Shown: one piece after another, positions 8,520 to 15,470 of the stretch
Position numbering within the stretch: the stretch's first letter is position 1
How the letters are laid out: the number at the start of each line of letters is the position of its first letter
Source: an uncultured Eubacteriales bacterium
GTDB lineage: Bacteria > Bacillota > Clostridia > Christensenellales > Aristaeellaceae
Assembly: GCA_902799045.1 (NCBI GenBank)
Contig: CADBZH010000020.1
Coordinates: forward strand, 1-64,000
Length of the DNA stretch: 64,000 nt
Direction: 5' to 3'
The notes under the pieces: generated by a model
Told to the model about the DNA's origin: nothing
The model's database searches: none
Seen by the model: only the letters and a program-made list of their open reading frames with translations
Position numbers and translations under genes: made by a program

Positions 8520-9404
8520 TCATCCTTCGGCAATCCTCCGCGCGTCCAATCGGAACGCTTCCCCCGGCCTCATTGCGTGGACCCTCTGCGGATGGATCAC
8601 GCGGGAGAGCAAATCCTCCGGATTGCCGTTGAAGGTATTCATGTCCGGCGCGTCGACGCTGCCCCAGTGAATGCAGATCAGCTCTGCCTGCGGGTAGGCG
8701 TTCGCCAGCTTTGCGGCGCCATCCAGCGTGATGTGATAGGCGTTGTCTGAAAAATCCAGCAGGATGACATCCGGGTTCGGCATATGAAGCTGCTCCTCCA
8801 ACAGCCTGGAATCTCCCGGCAGCCATAGGGTGCCGTCCGCCGTTTCGATCCAGAACCCGCAGTAATCCTCCTTGGCCCAATGCCGGAAGCTGAATTCCGG
8901 GAAATCATTCTGCCAGTCGTGATCCGCGGGGGTCAATGTCACCTTTATATCGCCGATGCCAAAGCTTTCATGGATGGCATGGCCGGTACCGGGGATGCCG
9001 TCCAGCCGCATCTCATCGGCCACGTATTTCGGCGCATGGTAGGCTTTGCAGACGCCCAGGAGGCCCTTGCAGGTGGCGCGGCTGAAGTGATCGTTGTCAA
9101 TGTGGGTGATCAGAACGGCATCCAGCGCGGGTACGTCCCCGGGCAGCAGCGGGCTTTCAAACAGGACGGGCATGTCAAAGCCCTCCAGCAGGGGATCGAC
9201 CATGATGGTCGTGCCGCGGCTGTTGATGAATACGCCGGCGCTCCCCAGCCAGCGAACCTCCGTTGCTTCCACAGGCGCAAAAGCCGACGGAGCAATTTGA
9301 ACGACCCCGGAAGGCGTGGCTTGTCCCCTGGCGTTTTTGACGATGTTCAGCCCGTTGATGCTCAAGTTGAATCCCTCCCATAGTCTCTGATTGTCGGCGC
9401 CCAT
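8520..9404 (-). CDS. MBL-fold metal-dependent hydrolase (UlaG-like)
   Basis: A beta-lactamase-fold protein with RWLGSAGVFINSRGTTIMVDP at the front, then THIDNDHFS as the metal motif, TPADHDW, LWLPGDSRL, and CIHWGS near the end. This is the order seen in UlaG-like enzymes. The motif reads H-x-D-x-D-H where most members have H-x-H-x-D-H, so one zinc ligand differs. ATG at 9404 is chosen. A TTG at 9365 with a better placed GGGAGGG is a real alternative, and TTG at 9422 is possible. It is the first gene after the operator-promoter at 9496-9543. The natural substrate is unknown. Confidence 0.85.
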   Translation of the reverse strand: MGADNQRLWEGFNLSINGLNIVKNARGQATPSGVVQIAPSAFAPVEATEVRWLGSAGVFINSRGTTIMVDPLLEGFDMPVLFESPLLPGDVPALDAVLITHIDNDHFSRATCKGLLGVCKAYHAPKYVADEMRLDGIPGTGHAIHESFGIGDIKVTLTPADHDWQNDFPEFSFRHWAKEDYCGFWIETADGTLWLPGDSRLLEEQLHMPNPDVILLDFSDNAYHITLDGAAKLANAYPQAELICIHWGSVDAPDMNTFNGNPEDLLSRVIHPQRVHAMRPGEAFRLDARRIAEG

Positions 9405-9495
9405 GCGCCCCTGTCCTCTCAATCCAACCGCTTCCGCCCGTCAGTGGCGCGGGCGGTGTCGATCAGGGCCACGCTCATTCCACCGAATGATATAA

Positions 9496-9543
9496 TGACA
9501 TCGTGTCAATACATAGTATACACTATATCTGACACGATGTCAA
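9496..9543 (-). promoter_or_regulatory. Promoter with two TetR-type operators for the flavodoxin operon
   Basis: On the minus strand TTGACA (9543-9538), 17 nt and TATACT (9520-9515) form a strong promoter. Two copies of the palindrome TGACA-N3-TGTCA sit at 9530-9542, over the -35 box, and at 9496-9508, just downstream of the -10 box. The same palindrome occurs in front of the neighbouring TetR gene, so that protein is the likely repressor. A TAGTATACACTA half-palindrome lies between them. Confidence 0.85.
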
Positions 9544-9568
9544 CACTATACACACCAAACCCCTATGT

Positions 9569-10198
9569 TTATTTTCCAGACCCCAGCAGCGTCCGAATGC
9601 TGTTGTAGGCGAGGTCATAGACGCTCATGTATACGAAATCCAGCCCGGCGTCCGCCATCGCCTGGCGCTGCTTCACGGACACGGTGGTATAGGGGAAGAT
9701 GCCGTAGAGGAAGGGCATAAAGGCATACAGGAAGCCCTGCCGGGCCTTCGCGTCCATATCCGGGAAGAACTTGATGAGGCAGCGGCGCACCGCTTCGATG
9801 GAAGCGCCATAGGCCCGCTTGAAATCCACCAGGCACTCCGCCCGGCTGTTTTCCTCCATGTCAAAGTGGTTCATGCTCAAAAGCTTCAAAAGCATGCTCC
9901 GCTTCTCCAGGGAGTGGGCCAGCATGCTGGAAAAGGACTCGACGCTCATGGTGGTGTAGTCGTTCGCCATGACGTCCAGTTCCGCCACCCAGCGCTCGTA
10001 CTCCTTCTGCATCAGGGCAAGGAAGATCTCCTCCTTGGTCTGAAAGTAGTTGTAGATCGAAGTGCGCGTGAAGCTGGTCGCCCCGGCGATGTCCTTCAAT
10101 GTGATCTCCTTGAAGCTCATGGTCTGATAGAGCTTTTCGCAGGCCGAAATGATCTCTTCCCTGCGCGCATTGGCCAATTCCACGGAACCCTTGGGCAT
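9569..10198 (-). CDS. TetR-family repressor of the flavodoxin operon and of itself
   Basis: 209 residues with an N-terminal TetR helix-turn-helix: ISACEKLYQTMSFKEITLKD, then AGATSFTRTSIYNYFQTKEE, which is the classic recognition helix followed by Y-x-Y-F-x-T/S-K-E. The remaining 150 residues are the helical ligand-binding and dimer part, with no family I can name. The ATG at 10198 follows a leader that begins at a consensus promoter overlapped by a TGACA-N3-TGTCA site. The same sites flank the promoter of the downstream genes on the same strand, so it probably represses both and is released by a small molecule. Confidence 0.88.
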   Translation of the reverse strand: MPKGSVELANARREEIISACEKLYQTMSFKEITLKDIAGATSFTRTSIYNYFQTKEEIFLALMQKEYERWVAELDVMANDYTTMSVESFSSMLAHSLEKRSMLLKLLSMNHFDMEENSRAECLVDFKRAYGASIEAVRRCLIKFFPDMDAKARQGFLYAFMPFLYGIFPYTTVSVKQRQAMADAGLDFVYMSVYDLAYNSIRTLLGSGK

Positions 10199-10245
10199 GC
10201 AGATACTCCCTTCATCGTCGGAGGACGATGGCCTTGATTATCCAC

Positions 10246-10307
10246 ATTATAGCAACTGGATGACACTTTGTCAACAATATATTCCCGGCTATACTGACTA
10301 TTTGTCA
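10246..10307 (-). promoter_or_regulatory. Promoter and operators of the TetR gene
   Basis: TTGACA (10274-10269), 17 nt and TATAAT (10251-10246) on the minus strand. The palindrome TGACACTTTGTCA at 10261-10273 overlaps the -35 box. A weaker copy, TGACTATTTGTCA, lies at 10295-10307. The core TGACA-N3-TGTCA matches the two sites at 9496-9542. Confidence 0.85.
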
Positions 10308-10319
10308 TCGCCGTGTTAC

Positions 10320-10726
10320 ACTATACTTCAAATAGTGATATTGAAGACCTTTGAAACAGGGATCAGGTTCCCAATCATGGCGCTATCACACATCGGCCCC
10401 ACGCTGCCCCTGTCGCAGGCTTAACTGCTCCGGGCGATCAAATCCCGGGCCCACCCTCCTGCCGCGACAATGTCCAATGTGGAACTCGAATAAAAGCCTC
10501 ACTGCAGAACCATGTGGGATTTCGGGTTCTTCTCGTAGGGATGGCGGCTTGATTCCATGACCTTGAGGAAGAAATACGCATCATCAAGATCCCCTTAGAC
10601 CTGATCCCCGATATTGTCGATCATGCGGTTGGTCCCTCCGTTTTTCACAGATGAGTATGACCATGTCGCATGGGCAGCAATCCCCCAGGTGGTTGTTGAG
10701 CAGGTTGCCGAACATCCTCTCATTCC
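10320..10726. other. Intergenic stretch without a convincing gene
   Basis: About 400 nt separate the TetR promoter from the next reading frame. On the minus strand a short protein-like stretch can be read (GDLDDAYFFLKVMESSRHPY, about 10590-10500), preceded in frame by a stop and by MIDNIGDQV. It may be a remnant of a lost gene. I see no start with a ribosome site and no recognised family. Confidence 0.35.
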
Positions 10727-11304
10727 TTACTGAGAATACCCGTGCAGCGGCTCCGGCAGCGAAGCGGCGTACACCTCCATCAGCGTCTCCCTGCTCACGG
10801 GGTATTTTCCATGATCCACTCGCAGGTGAGCATGACCGTGCCGAAGCCGTATAGCCGCACGAGCATCTCCGTCTTCCGGTCCGGCCCGTCATGCTCGGAA
10901 ACGGCGCGGATGTGATCCATCACGGCGTTGAAGTGGATCTCCGTCATATACCGGATGAACAAATCGTATCCGCTCGTGTTGGTGAGCAGGTTGGCGAGGT
11001 ATTCCCTCTGCTCGTCGTAATAATCCGCCGCGTCGGAAAGCGACTGCCGCCAGTCCTTCCGGGTGCCGTCCTCCTTCTCCAGGAGCTTCTGCACGTCGCG
11101 GGCGTAGTCCCAGGCGATCAGGTCGTATTTGTCCCCGAGCTGCCGGTAGAAGGTCGCGACGGAATAGCCGCAGTTCTTCGCGATGTCCTGCACCGTGATC
11201 CTGTCGATGTCCCGGTCCTGTGCCAGCTCCCGAAAGGATTCCGCCAGCAGCTCCTTCGCCGTCTTGCGCTTCACCTGCGTCCCTCCCGCACGGCGTCTCT
11301 CCAA
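10727..11304 (-). pseudogene. TetR/AcrR-family regulator with a late frameshift
   Basis: The N-terminal HTH is complete: FRELAQDRDIDRITVQDIAK, then NCGYSVATFYRQLGDKYDLI. The regulatory half resembles the TetR_C_7/DhaS group (WDYARDVQKLL, YDLFIRYMTEIHF). The frame ends at 10795 after CEWIMENTP. One base shifted, the text goes on with ETLMEVYAASLPEPLHGYSQ to a TAA at 10727, so a single indel in AATACCCCG removed the last 20 or so residues. The N-terminal DNA-binding part would still be made. It follows the aldo/keto reductase gene by 37 nt and is probably its regulator. The indel may be a sequencing error. Confidence 0.75.
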
Positions 11305-11341
11305 AGAGGCTGGAATCCGAGTTTCCCCAAGAATCAGTCAA

Positions 11342-12184
11342 TCACACCTTCTCAAAATCGGGTCTCCAGGCCGCGAACTGCTTTAGCTGTTCGTCCGTGC
11401 GGTGGTAATAGCGAACGCCCTTGTCCAGCTGCGCAACGGCAGACATCTCTGCCTCCGTCAGCGTGAAGTCGAGGATATCGAGGTTGTCCCGGATGTGGTC
11501 CACGTTCCGGCTGCCGGGGATCACCGCGAAGCCCATCTGGGTGTGCCAGCGCAGGATGACCTGGGCCGGGGACTTGCCATACTTCGCGCCGAGTTCGGTG
11601 AAGACCGGCTCGTTGATCAGGCTCTTGTCGCCGTGTCCCAAGGGATACCAGCTCATCAGCTTGATGCCGTACTTGTCCAGCGTGACGCGAAGCTCCTTCT
11701 GGGTGTAATACGGATGCGCCTCCACCTGGATGAACTGGGGCGCGATCTCCCACTTCGTCTCCAGCTCCGCGATGTACCTGCCCTCGAAGTTGGAGATGCC
11801 GATGGCCTTCGCCTTGCCGTTCCTGTAGGCCTGCTCCAGCCGGCGATACCCGGCCAGCCAGTTCCCCGCGGGCTGGTGGATGTACAGCAGGTCCACATAA
11901 TCCACGCCCAGACGCTCCAGCGTCTCGTCCACCGCGTTGGGGTTTTCATACTCGCTGGGCCAGAGCTTCGTGGACAGGAAGATGTCCTCGCGCTTCACGC
12001 CGCTGGCCCTCATGCCGCGACCCACCGCCCGCTCGTTCACATAGGCGTTCGCCGTGTCCACCAGGGAATAGCCCATCTTCAGCGCCTCGCGCACGCTGTT
12101 ATCCGCGTCCGCCGGGGAGAGCATGAAGGTTCCGATGCCCACCACGGGGCACTTGGCGCCATTGTTCAAAACGATGTATTCCAT
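11342..12184 (-). CDS. Aldo/keto reductase
   Basis: 280 residues, normal for the family. The catalytic set is visible: SLVDTANAYVNERAVGRGM carries the Asp and Tyr, STKLWPSEYENP the Lys, and YIHQPAGN the His. The C-terminal NADPH-binding segment VIPGSRNVDHIRDN is also present. These enzymes fold as a TIM barrel and reduce aldehydes or ketones with NADPH. The ATG at 12184 has AAGGAGG seven nt upstream; a longer reading from 12232 lacks this. The TetR-like gene 37 nt downstream probably belongs to the same transcript. The substrate is not predictable. Confidence 0.9.
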   Translation of the reverse strand: MEYIVLNNGAKCPVVGIGTFMLSPADADNSVREALKMGYSLVDTANAYVNERAVGRGMRASGVKREDIFLSTKLWPSEYENPNAVDETLERLGVDYVDLLYIHQPAGNWLAGYRRLEQAYRNGKAKAIGISNFEGRYIAELETKWEIAPQFIQVEAHPYYTQKELRVTLDKYGIKLMSWYPLGHGDKSLINEPVFTELGAKYGKSPAQVILRWHTQMGFAVIPGSRNVDHIRDNLDILDFTLTEAEMSAVAQLDKGVRYYHRTDEQLKQFAAWRPDFEKV

Positions 12185-12299
12185 ATTCACCCTCCTTACA
12201 AGGCCACTTCTAAAAACTGACGCGACGCCCAACGCGATGAATCTAGAGTGTGTTTCTAAATCCCAGGAGATGCAGTTTCGAGCGTAGTTGGCTGCATTT

Positions 12300-12995
12300 C
12301 AAGGCGGTTTTCCGCAGGTTTACTGGTGGCAAAGTCATGACCACCAGTTCAACTGGTGGTTTGGGAATGCCCCTGAAAGGGGCGGATTACTCGCACCGCC
12401 CAAGGCGGTGTCGAAAGCACAATACTGGCAGCCTCACAAGGAGGTTACTTCAGCGTCCTGCTCTCCTTCTTGGATTCTTCCTCCTGCTCTCGAATGTACT
12501 TCCGTATCGTTTCCTCGTCCACATTGCCGATTGTCGATACGTAGTACCCTCTCGCCCAGAAGTCCCTTTCAAACTTGTTCCCCAGTTCCGGGTGCCTGTC
12601 GTAAATCATCAACGCTGTCTTCCCCTTCAAGTACCCTACAAACTGGCTTACCATTATCTTCGGTGGTATACTCAGGCACAAGTGTACGTGATCTACGCAT
12701 ACCGCCCCCCCTCAATAATCTCCACCTTCTTGTATCGGCACAATGTTCGCAGTATCTCGCGTATATCTGCCTTTACTTTCCCATACAGCACTTTCCTCCG
12801 ATATTTATGGTACTGGCATTTCCATCTCGTATGTGATAAACTATTCTCGTCCATTCGTGGATGCCTCCTTTGGTTTTTTTGTATTGGCTTTCGACACCGC
12901 TACCATTATACCATTGGAGGCTTTCGCCATCTTCTACACTACTGTTTATTCCATTCTCCCCAGCTTAGCTGGGGTTTTGAGTTTGTCAATCACAA
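12300..12995 (-). mobile_element. IS200/IS605-family insertion sequence (tnpA only, decayed)
   Basis: A Y1 transposase frame (12445-12854) lies between subterminal hairpins of the kind this family needs for single-strand transfer. On the right end are ACCACCAGTT-C-AACTGGTGGT (12340-12360), GCCCC / GGGGC (about 12369-12383) and CACCGCC-CAA-GGCGGTG (12394-12410). On the left end is CCCCAGC-TTA-GCTGGGG (12958-12974). No terminal inverted repeats and no tnpB are seen, as expected for IS200-like elements. The outer limits are approximate. Confidence 0.75.
12445..12854 (-). pseudogene. tnpA: IS200/IS605 TnpA transposase, frameshifted
   Basis: Reading from ATG at 12854 gives the normal start (MDENSLSHTRWKCQYHKYRR), but about five residues (usually IVFAP or similar) are missing after CQYH. 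The frame breaks in a run of seven G after VEIIEG; one more G would continue as GAVCVDHVHLCLSIPPK, which holds the HUH metal motif. The rest, YLKGKTALMIYDRH through RGYYV to the catalytic-tyrosine helix TIRKYIREQ, is intact. The enzyme cuts and joins single-stranded DNA. The deletion plus the frameshift make this copy very probably inactive. Confidence 0.85.
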
Positions 12996-13030
12996 AGAAT
13001 AAATGGCTGGAGAAGGATGGCTGGTATATC

Positions 13031-13069
13031 CCATGACCACAGATGTTCTTAAGACACCTGTGGTCATGG
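13031..13069. repeat. 12-bp perfect inverted repeat
   Basis: CCATGACCACAG (13031-13042) pairs fully with CTGTGGTCATGG (13058-13069), and the 15-nt loop itself holds the palindrome TCTTAAGA. No T-run follows on either strand, so it is a weak terminator candidate at best. It sits between the insertion sequence and the flavoprotein remnant. Confidence 0.6.
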
Positions 13070-13092
13070 CTTGTCTGTATTTTATTGGATAG

Positions 13093-13370
13093 TTACAGCG
13101 CTTTGGCAAATTCGCGGATCTCTGCAAGTTTGGCTTCGGACCCATTCTCGTCTCCGGCGGCGGTGAAGATGCCCTTGTCCTCAATGCCCTTGAAGGCGAG
13201 CATGTTCTTATAGGTCGTAATTGCGCCTTCAAAGGGATTCGGGGACGCGGAGCTCAGCAGCAGCGCGGCTTGGGTCGCCTTCGGGGGCTTTCCGATGGCA
13301 CAGACCTTCTGGATCGCGGCTGAGAGCTGGGCGGTCATGTCGAAAGAGTAGCCTATCCCCAGCGGATTCG
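13093..13370 (-). pseudogene. C-terminal fragment of an NADPH-dependent FMN reductase-like protein
   Basis: About 90 residues read GYSFDMTAQLSAAIQKVCAI, then an ITTYKNMLAFKGIEDKGIF segment and a C-terminal acidic helix. This is the normal second half of the FMN-reductase / iron-sulfur flavoprotein family, including the SF-x-MTAQL-x-AAI dimer helix. Upstream the frame hits a stop at about 13373, inside the ABC transporter frame, so no start with the phosphate loop exists. The internal ATG at 13338 could only yield a partial domain. Together with the N-terminal fragment at 3746-4014 it covers almost one whole protein. Confidence 0.75.
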
Positions 13371-15463
13371 TCGATCAGTGATTCATAGGACGGACACAGG
13401 GTCGCCTGGCCGTTTTCGATGCGAAAGATGAGATCCGCCTTTTTCAGCGTGTTCAGCCGGTGGGCGACCATGATGACGGTACATTTGGACAGCATGGCGT
13501 CGATGGCCCGTTGAACCTGCCGCTCGCTGGCCGCGTCCAGGGCGCTGGTGGCTTCGTCGAACAGCACGATCCGGGCATCCCTCAACAACGCTCGGGCGAT
13601 GGCTACACGCTGCCGCTGTCCGCCGGACAGGTTGCCGCCACCCTCCAGGATGACGGTGTTCAGGCCGTCGGGCAGGGATTGCAGCATGTCCTCCAGGCCC
13701 ACGCTGCGGATCACCTCCATCACCTGGCTGCGGCTGACGTATTTCAGTCCAAAGACCAGATTGTCCCACAGCGTGCCGGAGAACAGCACCGTGTTCTGGG
13801 GAACGACCGCGATATGGCGGCGATAGTCGTTCAGATCCAGCTCGGCCAGGTTCATGCCGTCGATCCGGATCTCGCCGCCCGTCGGCGGATAAAGGCCCAG
13901 GATCAGCTTCAGCAGGCTGGTCTTGCCCGCGCCGGATTGGCCCACAAAGGCCGCCACCTTTCCGGCGGGAAGATGCAGACTGATGTCCTTCAGCACCGGC
14001 GCAGAATGGTCGTCGTAGGCAAAGCAGAGGTGATCCAGCTCGATTTCTCCACGGATGGGCTCGGGCAGCCGCAGGCTGCCGCTGTGCTCCACGTCCTTCT
14101 CGAACAGGATCTCGTTGATGCTGACCAGGCTGTCGTAGCCCTGGGCGATCTGCGGCAGCGCATCCAACACCTTTTGGATGCTGTTGACAAGCATGTCGAA
14201 CAGGAATTCGAACAGCACCACCGTGCCCATGCTGATGTGCCCCCGGGTGTACAGATAGGCCGCAAAGCACAGGCAAATCAGGCGGAAGCCCTGGAAGCCG
14301 CCGTAGGTGACGCTGTTGACCGCCACATTGACCGTATCGAAGGACTGGGCGGCCTGCTGAACCTGGCGGACCTCGTTGGAGATTTTCCGGAATTCCGCCT
14401 GCTGAAGGCCGTGGGAGCGCGTCAACTGGTCCATCTCCAGCATTTCCTTGAAGGAGGCGTTGGTGCGCTCCGTCTGGCGGCGCATGATGGTTTTCCGCTT
14501 CATGATGGGCTTGGAAAAGCTGCGAATGATCAGAAGGGCCGCGGGAATGATCGCCACATAGAACACCAGCATCGGCGGATAGCGCAGCAGGGCCTGGCAA
14601 AGTACGATCAGCACGTCGATGATCAGGTGCAGCACATCCTGAAGCCGGTCGTAGATCAGCATGCCCACAAACTGGACGTCCGAGATCAGCTTGGACAGCA
14701 GATGGCCGCTCTGCGCCTGGTTGTGATACTTGAAGGACAATAGTTGCAGCTTTTTGACCAGCGCCAGCTTGAAGCCCGATTCCACGCTGCGGGTGAAGCG
14801 CCGATAGGTGGTCGTCTCCGCCCAGAAGCCCAGCAGGTTGGCCGCCAGCGCCAGCACCGAACCGAGGATATTCAGCCAGACGTCGCGACTGAAAAACGGT
14901 TGGCTATCCAGCACCACGTCGATGATGCCGGAGGCGAACACCGGCAGCAGCATGGCGCCGAGATGCCGGATCGTCTTGAACAGCATCGAGACCGCGAAGA
15001 GACGCTTGTGCCGCTTCATCAGGTATACCAGCACGGAGGTCGGCTTCTGCCGCTGGCGCTCGTCCGCGTTCTCATAGAAGGCTTCGATCTCCTCGCTCAG
15101 GTCCGCGTCCCGGCCGGAGACGGCGTGGATGCGGCACCGGTTGACGCCCTTTGCATAGCGCAGGTCGATCCTGTTCTTATGGCTCTCCAGGATGCCGAGG
15201 CCGATCTCCAGCTCCAGGCGGGTCTCATCGTCCATGTGCCGGGGCACGACAAAGTCGACCTCGTCGCCCGGGGCGATCAGGTCGATCCGGCGGGCATGCA
15301 CCGCCACGCTGATTTCAGAAAGGCCGCTGTCCAGAAAATGGACCAGCAGCGTTTCACACAGGAGGGTGTTGATTGGAACGTCCTGTCGCCGGCAACGCTT
15401 CTCGATCTGAAGCAGGGCCGGGGCGATGTCTGTTTTATCCCTGACGATCATCTTTGTGCTCAT
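13229..15463 (-). CDS. ABC exporter (membrane plus ATPase) with an N-terminal kinase-like module; C-terminus altered
   Basis: Residues 1-115 form a soluble module with the layout of a degenerate GHKL/RsbW-type ATPase: LLCETLLVHFLDSGLSEISV in the N-box position, LIAPGDEVDF in the G1 position and GLGILESHKNRIDLRYAKGV in the G2 region. Residues 150-440 are six membrane helices. Residues 460-690 are the nucleotide-binding domain with Walker A GQSGAGKTS, Q-loop VVPQNT, signature LSGGQRQR, Walker B IVLFDEATS and H-loop VAHR. It is thus a half-transporter that works as a dimer. After about 13370 the reading runs out of phase through the flavoprotein remnant, so the native tail is lost, but all ATPase motifs remain. 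The ATG at 15463 lies 7 nt after the beta-helix gene stop. The cargo is unknown. Confidence 0.88.
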   Translation of the reverse strand: MSTKMIVRDKTDIAPALLQIEKRCRRQDVPINTLLCETLLVHFLDSGLSEISVAVHARRIDLIAPGDEVDFVVPRHMDDETRLELEIGLGILESHKNRIDLRYAKGVNRCRIHAVSGRDADLSEEIEAFYENADERQRQKPTSVLVYLMKRHKRLFAVSMLFKTIRHLGAMLLPVFASGIIDVVLDSQPFFSRDVWLNILGSVLALAANLLGFWAETTTYRRFTRSVESGFKLALVKKLQLLSFKYHNQAQSGHLLSKLISDVQFVGMLIYDRLQDVLHLIIDVLIVLCQALLRYPPMLVFYVAIIPAALLIIRSFSKPIMKRKTIMRRQTERTNASFKEMLEMDQLTRSHGLQQAEFRKISNEVRQVQQAAQSFDTVNVAVNSVTYGGFQGFRLICLCFAAYLYTRGHISMGTVVLFEFLFDMLVNSIQKVLDALPQIAQGYDSLVSINEILFEKDVEHSGSLRLPEPIRGEIELDHLCFAYDDHSAPVLKDISLHLPAGKVAAFVGQSGAGKTSLLKLILGLYPPTGGEIRIDGMNLAELDLNDYRRHIAVVPQNTVLFSGTLWDNLVFGLKYVSRSQVMEVIRSVGLEDMLQSLPDGLNTVILEGGGNLSGGQRQRVAIARALLRDARIVLFDEATSALDAASERQVQRAIDAMLSKCTVIMVAHRLNTLKKADLIFRIENGQATLCPSYESLIDESAGDRLLFRHDRPALSRDPEGLCHRKAPEGDPSRAAAELRVPESL

Positions 15464-15470
15464 ATGCCTC

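Noticed and set aside
10500-10640. Small minus-strand gene reading GDLDDAYFFLKVMESSRHPY
   Set aside because: A stop lies immediately upstream in frame and there is no start or ribosome site. Kept only as a possible remnant.
12250-13002. Long plus-strand frame over the insertion sequence
   Set aside because: Opposite strand of the transposase and its hairpins. It shows no protein motif.
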